Source: Deltaproteobacteria bacterium | Lineage (GTDB): Bacteria > Myxococcota_C > UBA6777 | DNA: 46,682 nt | Direction of reading: 5' to 3' | NCBI GenBank assembly: GCA_002731275.1 | Contig: PCBK01000198.1 | Span: 1-46,682 of the forward strand | In this document: one piece after another, positions 1 through 7,622 of the stretch | Position numbering within the stretch: the stretch's first letter is position 1 | Layout of the letters: the number at the start of each line of letters is the position of its first letter | Translations under genes and position numbers: made by a program | The notes under the pieces: generated by a model | Seen by the model: the letters and a program-made list of their open reading frames with translations, nothing else | Database searches by the model: none | What the model was told of the DNA's origin: nothing

Positions 1-291
1 TACATTTGTACAAGAAAAAAAAGAACAGAAAAACAAGCGTGGGCATTCATCCCTGCCCTAAAGAGCAGGGCCTTCTGCCTCCTTTATCCGGTAAATGTGT
101 TTGTTGACTGTCTCTGCCCCACTCAATAGCAGCTTCCGTACCAGCCACCCAAAAAACAAAAATCACAATCATACAAGACACTTACTCAAAACACACAGGT
201 TCTCTTTTTCACACTCATTGAACATTGCTCAACGATCGTTGAAGAATATTCAATGAACCTGTAAGGTTTGTGGGATTCTCTTTGTCAATCA
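1..291. other. intergenic, no gene seen
   Basis: No plausible coding sequence is visible. It holds a small hairpin at 51-70 (CCCTGC ... GCAGGG, 8-nt loop) and a much larger dyad at 216-255, listed separately. Both lie downstream of the leftward lipoprotein gene that ends at 292, so they may help to end its transcript. Confidence 0.5.
216..255. promoter_or_regulatory. 40-bp symmetrical dyad
   Basis: The layout is CATTGAA, six bases, the perfect 14-bp palindrome TCAACGATCGTTGA, six bases, then TTCAATG. The outer arms (216-222 and 249-255) and the centre (229-242) are perfectly symmetrical, and the two 6-base connectors pair only partly. It sits 37 bp past the stop codon of the leftward gene. 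It could be a factor-independent terminator lacking a strong T-run, or a protein-binding operator. Which of these cannot be decided here. Confidence 0.4.
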
Positions 292-1848
292 CTAAGGCGT
301 CATCATCCACCAAATAGGTTGGCTCTCACTGGTCTTTTTGCCATATAAGGTGACATCCACCGTCACTCCGACATAATAACGAGTGCCAGGTTTTGCGCCT
401 TGTAATTCGACCTTCATGCCCAGCTCCACCTGTCCTTCCATCCCGGCTGTCGCTGCATCGAGGGCAGCCCGAACGCTGCTTTGATACCGACGTCCTTGCG
501 TAGGAGGAATCAAAAAGACCTGCCCCCACACATTCCCATCAGCGTCCTTCGAAGTGTTCGCCAAAGCACACAAGTCTCTGACATGTGTATCCCATTCACT
601 GGTTGATGACATTGAGGGCTCTCTTGGGTAAACGATAAAACTGACAGGCGTAAAAACATTCTCACCAGACGCTTTGATTTGTTGCTTCACCTTATCCAGC
701 GTCACCTTCAATGAACCCGGTGCATTTGGGGCCTTCACGCTGATGTCAGGTGTCAAGGAGAGCGCCAAAATGAGCGGGTTATACGTGAGTTTTTGCTTAC
801 TGCGAGACACACATGTCGTTCGTATAGCGTGTTCTAGAGCGTCATATAATGGAGCGTGTTTCTCTGAAACCAGAGGTGACACTCTTACGAATTCTTCGCT
901 CGCGTTGACCCCGTTTGTCTCTGTCATGGGAATATAGCCACATGTTTTTTTCTCCGGAGAGGTATAAGGGTCGGAGACTTGTGAGAACAGGTCTATGTTG
1001 TCTTTGCTGCTCTCTCCCCGAAAGAGCGTCGCTCCGACAAGATCGAGCTGTGCATCTTTGGCAGTTTGTCTCGGGAATTCGAGCACCCAGCCCGCAGCGC
1101 TGCTCGTGCGTGTTCGTCCAGCGTCGACGTCTGCAGCATACTGACTTGTATCGATGAGCAACCGAATCGCCCGAGGCGCCTGATCTTGGGATAGATTTTT
1201 CCGGACCTGTTCCGCGTGGGGATGAAGTCGTATCTTCATCGAAGCAGGATCGAGTGTAACCGTCGCTTTTACGTCACTGACCTCTTCGCCTGATTCGTTT
1301 ACGACCTTGACGGACTTGATAGAGAAATGGCTGCCGTCCAAATTCGAATTCGTGATCTTGTGGAGTTGTAATGCCTTGCCTCGATCTTGTAGCATGAATC
1401 GCGCCGTGACGCTCGCTTTGGTCCCTTTGATCGAATGTTGGTCACATCCAACAGTCCCAAACACTGCTTCGAGTTGGGGTGTGCTATTTGAGATACTTAC
1501 TTTGTAGGTGCATGATGGATTGGTGGATTTGCTATCCTTCCCGGCTTTTTCTGCACAAGTCTTGAGAAATGGCAACATTTTGTCTGCACACAAATCACTT
1601 TGCCTCAAACAATCGAAGAAGAGTTTGTGTCTCTTCAAATCTTCTTCTGTGCAACCTGTGTTCTTTTCCTCCAAACACGCAATCGTAAATTGGCATGTCC
1701 CTGTTGGATTGGAAAAGATGTCTTGGAAATTCTTGCAAAACGCTTTTGTATCCTCCAATTGAACAGATGCCCCACAACCAATCATCCAACACAACACCAA
1801 CGACAACACGAGATAACGAACACTTAGTGGACAAAAGAACCTCTTCAT
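292..1848 (-). CDS. secreted lipoprotein with Cys-containing N-terminal region
   Basis: A 518-residue protein of unknown function. The N-terminus is a lipoprotein signal (basic start, hydrophobic run, MIGC lipobox with Cys25), so it is probably anchored to the inner or outer membrane. Residues 38-115 carry about nine cysteines, likely disulfide-bonded in the periplasm. The last ~60 residues (GTRYYVGVTV and onward) look like a fibronectin-III or Ig-like beta-strand set. AAAGGA lies 7 nt before the ATG, which supports the start. The upstream DNA carries three copies of the CACATCAGATAA motif also found upstream of the neighbouring lipoprotein gene that starts at 4193, so the two may share a regulator. 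No enzymatic motif was recognised. Confidence 0.75.
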   Translation of the reverse strand: MKRFFCPLSVRYLVLSLVLCWMIGCGASVQLEDTKAFCKNFQDIFSNPTGTCQFTIACLEEKNTGCTEEDLKRHKLFFDCLRQSDLCADKMLPFLKTCAEKAGKDSKSTNPSCTYKVSISNSTPQLEAVFGTVGCDQHSIKGTKASVTARFMLQDRGKALQLHKITNSNLDGSHFSIKSVKVVNESGEEVSDVKATVTLDPASMKIRLHPHAEQVRKNLSQDQAPRAIRLLIDTSQYAADVDAGRTRTSSAAGWVLEFPRQTAKDAQLDLVGATLFRGESSKDNIDLFSQVSDPYTSPEKKTCGYIPMTETNGVNASEEFVRVSPLVSEKHAPLYDALEHAIRTTCVSRSKQKLTYNPLILALSLTPDISVKAPNAPGSLKVTLDKVKQQIKASGENVFTPVSFIVYPREPSMSSTSEWDTHVRDLCALANTSKDADGNVWGQVFLIPPTQGRRYQSSVRAALDAATAGMEGQVELGMKVELQGAKPGTRYYVGVTVDVTLYGKKTSESQPIWWMMTP

Positions 1849-1906
1849 CAGTCAATTCCTTTCGTTTGGGATCAAATCAACGACAGAACAGCATGGATGC
1901 TCAAAA

Positions 1907-1971
1907 CACATCAGATAAAAAGCATTCACATCAGATAAGACTACACACTTGATACGATCTTATTTGATGTG
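1907..1971. promoter_or_regulatory. CACATCAGATAA operator cluster
   Basis: Two identical direct copies of CACATCAGATAA (1907-1918 and 1927-1938) lie exactly 20 bp apart, about two helical turns. A third copy in inverse orientation with one mismatch (TTATTTGATGTG) is at 1960-1971. The cluster is 59-123 bp upstream of the leftward gene starting at 1848, a typical place for operator sites. The same word recurs as an inverted repeat upstream of the gene starting at 4193. The cognate regulator is not identifiable. Confidence 0.5.
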
Positions 1972-1994
1972 GACAAAGAACTCGCTCATCTCCC

Positions 1995-4193
1995 TCATGG
2001 CCAGGCAGGTCCATCTCCAACCGCCCCTTTGCGTGCATGACAGGTGTGACAGGTCACATCTTTCCTTCCTAACATCAGACTTGTCGCGGGCATCACGACT
2101 CCTTCCATGAATGCCATGATCTCAGGATTCCTCACACGCTGCTCCCGCATGACCTGTTCATCGAGTGGAAAGAGTTTGGTCGGCTTCGAAAAATCGGGTA
2201 CTCCCAATTCGTTCTCACCATGGCAACTACGACACGTCAGACCTTTCGTAAGCAGCCCAGACGTCTTCTTAGAGCGCATCTCCCCCTCACTGCTTGACTG
2301 GCGAAAAAAGAGCGACATCACGGGCATAAAGTTCTGCTCCATGTGATGAAAGCGCTCAAAAAATGTCATCGTGCTCCAATTTTTCTTGGGCTTTGACATC
2401 CTAGAGAGGATATCCTTGACGACTTGTCTATATGTTTCTTGGGAGGAAGGTCTTGGGATGGAGCGCTTAAGTTTCTCGAAGAGAGGTCCTTCTCCGAGGG
2501 GGGTCTTGGAGGGTATAAAGTCGGGTGTTTGGAAAGCAGGAAGAGCCGAATCACTTGGAAGCTGATGTACACGAATGGTATGACCATCAGTCACAAATAT
2601 TGCGACGTTACCGGCGACGATAACATCGCGAGGAGCCCTCTTTTGTAGCGAAAAGTGTATCTTCATGGGTATCTCGCCATCCCTCACGAGCTCTGTCTGT
2701 GAAGACACACAATACGTATCCCAAAAAGGTGTGTCGTGAGGAAGGTTGCCAACGTTCACATCACTAAGATCGATGGGACTCCCAAACAAAGAGATACAGT
2801 GATGTTGCATCGCAAATGAATAGGGAGCTCTTTGCATCGCCCGTGACGAGATCCCCCCTCCCTCTTCAGAGGGTGCCTTGAGCATGTGAAAGATCGGATA
2901 GTATGTCGGTTTGGAGGCGAACTCTTCGCTCTTTTTGGAAGGTAAAAAGAAAGACCCACCATCCCGCAACACAAACTGCACCTGCCCATCTTCGAGCAAA
3001 AACAGCTGACTCCCCTTTAAGGAAGGTTCTTTACGAGCCCAAGACGAGACGCCTGTTTTTACGTTCACAGAGAAGAACTTCTCGCCATTGCGGAACAAAA
3101 GCTGTCCATCGTGCAAGAGTACGTTGGAGTAGACAAACGAACGCGATATCGTCGGCGAGATCCATAGAGAACGCTCTGATGGTCGTTTCCAAAGAGAGCT
3201 TCCCTTTTTATCGAAGAGTTGGACGAGGGACGTCGTCACCTGGTACTTTCCAGCCCCGAAGACTCCCCATAATAACCTGACAAAAACCCCCTCTTTCAAC
3301 ACACGAAGATCCCCTCTCACGAGATATCGCCCACGAACCAACACGCGAATCCACAACAGCTTCTTGGTTTGTAGATCGTAAGCGGACAATCTCACGACGC
3401 GCTCTCCCTCCTTATCGATCACATCATCGAGGGTGTACAAAATCCCTTCATGCGCGCGGAAAACAATGACCTTTTGAGGTTGTCCTTCATCAAAAAAGAG
3501 TCTCCCTGTGTTCACGCCTGTGTCCTTCGAGAAAAACCGGATCCCTTTCCTGTCCTTGAGCAAAATCATCCCCTTATGAAGCTCTATTCCGACATGTGCG
3601 TCTTTTTGTGAAACGCGATGTTTATGGGCAAACCCTGACGCACCAACGAGCTCACGCTGAAGCCCACTTCCAGAAGGCGCTAACGGCAATGACTCTGTGT
3701 CGAGATGAAGCGTGAGAGACTTCGTGAAAACCATTCTCCCGGTCTGTCGAACGAGTTTGACAAGGCGAACCCCCATCTGACCTTCTTCTGTCTTCTTCGG
3801 ATCTTCTCGCCTCGCTCGACGCAAAAGATAAACAAACTCCCTGTCTTCTCGAAAGATACATAAGGTGCCAGACAAGGACCATGTCTGACGTCCTCCCTCC
3901 AGGTCAATCACCGATAAAGTCGAATAAGTCGTAGGCTTCCTTGTATTTGCATCGTGCTCAAGGCCACACCCGTAGAAGACCTTCTTTGTGAGGAAGAGCG
4001 TGTATAATTCCCTCTCCAGACTCAGCTCCCACAAAAAAGGGCCAAAGCGCTTCATATAAGGAACGACCCCCTCTGTGCTTTGTGCTTTTTCGGGAAAAGC
4101 TCCCTCTTTACCGAGCGGTTCATCGACAGAAGTCTGACACCCCATCACACCAGAAAACACCAAGCACACGAAAGCAAAGAGATATATCCTCAT
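1995..4193 (-). CDS. beta-propeller lipoprotein with two C-terminal haem-c sites
   Basis: A 732-residue protein starting at the ATG at 4193, preceded by GGGAGG; the reading frame extends 77 codons further upstream, but that part is not protein-like. The signal peptide ends in a VMGC lipobox (Cys19). Residues ~50-480 form repeated PQQ/BamB-like propeller strands (for example IDLEGGRQTW, YDLQTKKLLW, VNVKTGVSSW). The C-terminus carries two haem-c attachment sites, CRSCH (~654) and CHTCH (~715). Each follows a Met-containing helix, an arrangement that recalls the photosynthetic reaction-centre type cytochrome family; this is my inference. It is probably a periplasmic or outer-membrane electron-transfer or scaffold protein. 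Upstream operator-like repeats suggest co-regulation with the gene at 292-1848. Confidence 0.75.
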   Translation of the reverse strand: MRIYLFAFVCLVFSGVMGCQTSVDEPLGKEGAFPEKAQSTEGVVPYMKRFGPFLWELSLERELYTLFLTKKVFYGCGLEHDANTRKPTTYSTLSVIDLEGGRQTWSLSGTLCIFREDREFVYLLRRARREDPKKTEEGQMGVRLVKLVRQTGRMVFTKSLTLHLDTESLPLAPSGSGLQRELVGASGFAHKHRVSQKDAHVGIELHKGMILLKDRKGIRFFSKDTGVNTGRLFFDEGQPQKVIVFRAHEGILYTLDDVIDKEGERVVRLSAYDLQTKKLLWIRVLVRGRYLVRGDLRVLKEGVFVRLLWGVFGAGKYQVTTSLVQLFDKKGSSLWKRPSERSLWISPTISRSFVYSNVLLHDGQLLFRNGEKFFSVNVKTGVSSWARKEPSLKGSQLFLLEDGQVQFVLRDGGSFFLPSKKSEEFASKPTYYPIFHMLKAPSEEGGGISSRAMQRAPYSFAMQHHCISLFGSPIDLSDVNVGNLPHDTPFWDTYCVSSQTELVRDGEIPMKIHFSLQKRAPRDVIVAGNVAIFVTDGHTIRVHQLPSDSALPAFQTPDFIPSKTPLGEGPLFEKLKRSIPRPSSQETYRQVVKDILSRMSKPKKNWSTMTFFERFHHMEQNFMPVMSLFFRQSSSEGEMRSKKTSGLLTKGLTCRSCHGENELGVPDFSKPTKLFPLDEQVMREQRVRNPEIMAFMEGVVMPATSLMLGRKDVTCHTCHARKGAVGDGPAWP

Positions 4194-4251
4194 CTCGACC
4201 TCCCACCAACGTACATTGTCATTGAAACACAAAAGTGATCTGATCTGACAT

Positions 4252-4298
4252 ATTTCTACATCAGATAAACAATAAGACATCACATCTGATGTAGAAAT
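4252..4298. promoter_or_regulatory. inverted-repeat operator (ACATCAGAT family)
   Basis: Perfect 15-bp inverted arms, 4252-4266 (ATTTCTACATCAGAT) and 4284-4298 (its reverse complement), are separated by 17 bp. The core ACATCAGATAA equals the motif repeated at 1907-1938. It lies 59-105 bp upstream of the leftward propeller/cytochrome gene. It also sits in the divergent interval shared with the rightward gene at 4723, so it could control either side. Confidence 0.5.
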
Positions 4299-4722
4299 GC
4301 AAATACTTTTTGTAGGGGATCGTTTCAAAGGTCTCAGGTCACTGGAGTCCAAAATCGAACACACGGTCTGCCCTGCTGACATCAAACCGCCTTTTTGAAA
4401 GGAAAGACCCATCAAACGATACAAAAACGAAGAAAAAAGAGAATGGGATTTCGACTAAAATTCAGTACTTTAGAGACATACAAGAGGGTAGTTTTTCAAA
4501 AAAGAAAATACATTTTTGGGTTGTTGGATCATTTTACAATCAAACAGGCTTCTTCGGTACTTGAGAAACCTTCCCATCCAAAAACAAAAAGACTCCTTTT
4601 TTCGACTTGCTTTTTCTTTGAAAGCGTGAAGGAAAAGCCTCGTCCTTGAACAGGCTCTTTTGTTTTTGAAAGCGAAGTCACAACATTAAAAGCCCAAAAC
4701 CGCGAACCACTGAGAGGAAAAC
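4299..4722. other. divergent intergenic region, no gene seen
   Basis: AT-rich DNA without a convincing gene; a short open frame across 4395-4649 lacks a ribosome-binding site and protein-like composition. A weak terminator-like element lies at 4633-4667: AAAAGCCT, an 11-nt loop, AGGCT, then CTTTTGTTTTT on the + strand. It could attenuate transcription into the gene at 4723, but the stem is only about 5 bp. Confidence 0.4.
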
Positions 4723-7371
4723 ATGCTCACACAGACACGATGGCTCCCCAAATTGGTCACAGGATTGTGTATCACCCTTCTTGCGATAGGCTGCAGCGCC
4801 CAACCAGACAGACAAGAAAACCAAATCATCTTCCCACTTCAAGAAGACGCGACTTCTTCAGCCGCCCAAAACTGGACTGATTTGGGCCCCAACGTTAGTC
4901 ACTTAGGCGCTACAAATATCGTGATACAAGACGGCCAGACCGTCGTGTTTGATGCTGCACACACAAAAATCAACAAGCTGATCATCACCGATGGTACGTT
5001 CAAATGCAAAGATGATGGTGTACACCGTGTTCTTGAGACCAAAGGAATCATGCTCAATGGTTCGAATGCCCGTTTCGAGTGTGACCTCTCTGGAAACTCA
5101 GAATCGACTCTTGAGATCAAGTTTTACGGCAATATCGAGTTCCCCGGTTCGGAGCTCCACTGTTCGGACAACCATATGCACAATCACGACAACACAGGTC
5201 AGCAATCCTTTTTGGTGTTGTGCGGAGCGACCCTCGATTTGAAAGGCTATGATCGCGGACCTTCGTGGGTGTTGACAGGTGATGGTGTGGATGTCAACCA
5301 AGACAGCAAAGGGCCCATCCAAATCGCTCCATCCAGATCCATCCAAAACTGGAAGGCCGGCGACGAGATCGTCATCGCCCCCAGCTCTCCCAACCCCATG
5401 CACACCAAAAAATATACAATCAGCAATATCACAGGAAACGAACTCAATATCACGACCAGGCTCAAAAAAGAGATTCGCAGCAAAACAATGAGCTACAGAT
5501 ACAACCAAACCCTCGATCAGCGCGTAGAGGTCGCGAACCTCACACGCAACATCAAGATCCGCGGAGAAAAGCTCAACGACAAGAGTTACCACATGATGTT
5601 CATGCAACCAGGGAGAATTAAGATCGAGAGCGTGGAATTTATCGGTGGCGGCCACATGGGCGACCTCGCGCGCTACCCTATCCACTGGCACATCGCAGGA
5701 AATCGCCAGGGTGATTACATCAAAAAATCATCCATCCACGACACAGAGCAACGGTGCATCACCATCCACGGAACCCATAGAGTCCGTCTTGAGGACAATG
5801 TTTGTTACAACCACGTAGGACATGGCTTCTTCCTGGAAGATGGAGATGAACAACACAACATCTTGAAAAACAATCTCGCGATCAACGGTATCAAACCCAA
5901 AGCAGGAAAAGTCCTCTTACACTCGGATCTTCAGACCTCCTCCAAGCGATACAAACCAGTCGCAGGGTTTTGGATCTCCAACCCCAACAATCTACTCGAA
6001 GGAAATGCAGCCGTAGGAGAAGGTACAGGTTTTTGGTATGCCCTTAAAAGCGCAGATAGTTTACAAGGACGCATCGCCTCACTCACACCCGCTCCCATCA
6101 ATACACCCATCCGCCTCTTTCGCAACAACCGTGCTCACGCAAATGGCGTCGGTCTCACGATCGACGGAGGTCCTAACAATGACTGCTCTTCTGAAGATTC
6201 CTGCACAAACGCAGAGAGCAACATGTTCCCTACCGGTACCAATTACGAACCGACAGCTTCTTCTGTAATTGAAGGGTTTATCGCTTACAAGAACAAAGAG
6301 TTTGGGCTTTGGGTACGTTCTCCAGGAGGCAACACTGTCGTCAGAAACAGCATCGCAGGAGATAACTACGTCAACTTCGGATTGGTCTTTGACCAGCTGT
6401 TGGAAAACTCGGTTGTCGTTGGAAAGAGCGCAAACATGACCGACGAAGACATGGGCTTCCTCGTCAATAGATCATGCACCGATTGCAGCACACCTCCGAC
6501 AGTCACCGAGCTCGTTCCTGCTTCGGGGTTGGTACTGTACGATGGTCCCATCTCCCTCAAAAATGTCGAATTTGCAGACTACCCTACAAGTTTGCAACTC
6601 AACCTCTCAAAAACAAACCTGACCAACTACGACATCGCGCCGGTCCCGTTTGTCTTGACAGGCGCAGCCGCAATGAGAAGCTCAACACATCGAGTGGAGG
6701 GGGTTACATTCAGTAACGCACCAGGAGCAATAGGAGATTTTGCGCACACCTTCAACCACGCGAGCAAAAAGAACTGGGCCGCAGGACTCTACGATGTCGA
6801 CGGGACCTACTCCGGCCATGCAAATCACACCGTCAAATCCGATATGCCCATGAATGTGTATCCTGACTGTAAGAGAGATACCAAACTGCGTAACGCAGTG
6901 ATCTGTCCGGGTGTATTTGGGCTGTTTGGCATTGTCAAAGAAACATTCCAGGCCAATATCACACGTGTCGATCGACTGCTCAACAAACGAGTCCTGTTTG
7001 ATATCGACAACCAACCGTACAGCCAACCAGACAACAACAACATCAATCAGTTCTCTTTCTCACATGTTGTGGGAGGACGCTTTAAATACGTGATTGAACC
7101 ATCTAGCAGCGATGCCTTCGAAAACGATGGCTTTGTAACTTACGGAAAACTTGGAGAGTGGAGTCCTTGGTTTGACTTCCGCCATAAGGCACACCGTTGT
7201 GAGTTGCTAAACAGCGCCTCCACAAACCACAGAATTCAAAAACATACGGACACACAACTCATTTTTAGGGTCAAATACACAACGCTGGATCGACGCACGA
7301 GCTACAACGGAGACTACCGATACAAAGCAACCTTCCGTATCAAATGTGCCCCCCCAACGAATAGCCCCTAA
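4723..7371 (+). CDS. G8-domain / parallel beta-helix surface lipoprotein
   Basis: An 882-residue lipoprotein (Cys24 after AIG). Residues ~50-180 match the G8 domain pattern: a WTDLGPN start, INKLIITDGTF, and a GATLDLKG region. After that comes KAGDEIVIAPSSPNP, and residues ~285-560 are right-handed beta-helix (PbH1-like) turns. The segment RYPIHWH (317-323) followed by GN is the signature I associate with animal CEMIP, CEMIP2 (TMEM2) and PKHD1L1. CEMIP and CEMIP2 have been linked to hyaluronan breakdown, so a role in binding or cleaving polysaccharide is plausible but unproven. The protein is predicted to sit on the outer surface. AGAGG lies 5 nt before the ATG. It is transcribed alone, divergent from the cytochrome gene and convergent with the next gene, with hairpin repeats behind it. 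Confidence 0.8.
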   Translation: MLTQTRWLPKLVTGLCITLLAIGCSAQPDRQENQIIFPLQEDATSSAAQNWTDLGPNVSHLGATNIVIQDGQTVVFDAAHTKINKLIITDGTFKCKDDGVHRVLETKGIMLNGSNARFECDLSGNSESTLEIKFYGNIEFPGSELHCSDNHMHNHDNTGQQSFLVLCGATLDLKGYDRGPSWVLTGDGVDVNQDSKGPIQIAPSRSIQNWKAGDEIVIAPSSPNPMHTKKYTISNITGNELNITTRLKKEIRSKTMSYRYNQTLDQRVEVANLTRNIKIRGEKLNDKSYHMMFMQPGRIKIESVEFIGGGHMGDLARYPIHWHIAGNRQGDYIKKSSIHDTEQRCITIHGTHRVRLEDNVCYNHVGHGFFLEDGDEQHNILKNNLAINGIKPKAGKVLLHSDLQTSSKRYKPVAGFWISNPNNLLEGNAAVGEGTGFWYALKSADSLQGRIASLTPAPINTPIRLFRNNRAHANGVGLTIDGGPNNDCSSEDSCTNAESNMFPTGTNYEPTASSVIEGFIAYKNKEFGLWVRSPGGNTVVRNSIAGDNYVNFGLVFDQLLENSVVVGKSANMTDEDMGFLVNRSCTDCSTPPTVTELVPASGLVLYDGPISLKNVEFADYPTSLQLNLSKTNLTNYDIAPVPFVLTGAAAMRSSTHRVEGVTFSNAPGAIGDFAHTFNHASKKNWAAGLYDVDGTYSGHANHTVKSDMPMNVYPDCKRDTKLRNAVICPGVFGLFGIVKETFQANITRVDRLLNKRVLFDIDNQPYSQPDNNNINQFSFSHVVGGRFKYVIEPSSSDAFENDGFVTYGKLGEWSPWFDFRHKAHRCELLNSASTNHRIQKHTDTQLIFRVKYTTLDRRTSYNGDYRYKATFRIKCAPPTNSP

Positions 7372-7372
7372 A

Positions 7373-7436
7373 CCAAAAACAGCCTCGAAGAGGCCAGCAC
7401 AGCGCGCTGGACCGCATTGGAAGGCCTTACGGCCTT
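7373..7436. repeat. partial copy of intergenic hairpin repeat
   Basis: It starts right after the stop codon of the G8 gene with the core CCAAAAACAGCCTCGAAGAGGC shared with copies at 7498 and 16358. It then diverges into a different perfect hairpin, AAGGCC-TTAC-GGCCTT at 7421-7436. It is probably a decayed or recombined member of the same repeat family, and may serve as the terminator of the rightward gene. Confidence 0.55.
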
Positions 7437-7497
7437 GGGAATAGCCTGCTCTGATCAAGAACAACCCCCTGCGATGACGTGCATCCCTCCACAAAAA

Positions 7498-7617
7498 CCA
7501 AAAACAGCCTCGAAGAGGCTCAACTGAGGGGGAAGACAAGCGCAGCGCGTCTGGGGGAAATCCATTTCCCCCGATAGTTCACCCCAAAATTCATGTCCCC
7601 CGATAGCTCTCCTAAAA
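7498..7617. repeat. intergenic repeat, full copy A
   Basis: A ~120-bp element closely repeated at 16358-16498. Order: the core hairpin AGCCTC-GAA-GAGGCT, a CAACTGAGGGGGAAGACAAG spacer, GCGCAGCGCGTC, then a 9-bp stem GGGGGAAAT/ATTTCCCCC at 7553-7561 and 7564-7572. It ends with two degenerate units of about 28 bp beginning CCCCCGATAG. It sits between two convergent genes, which suits a bidirectional terminator or REP-like element. Confidence 0.75.
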
Positions 7618-7622
7618 AGCGA

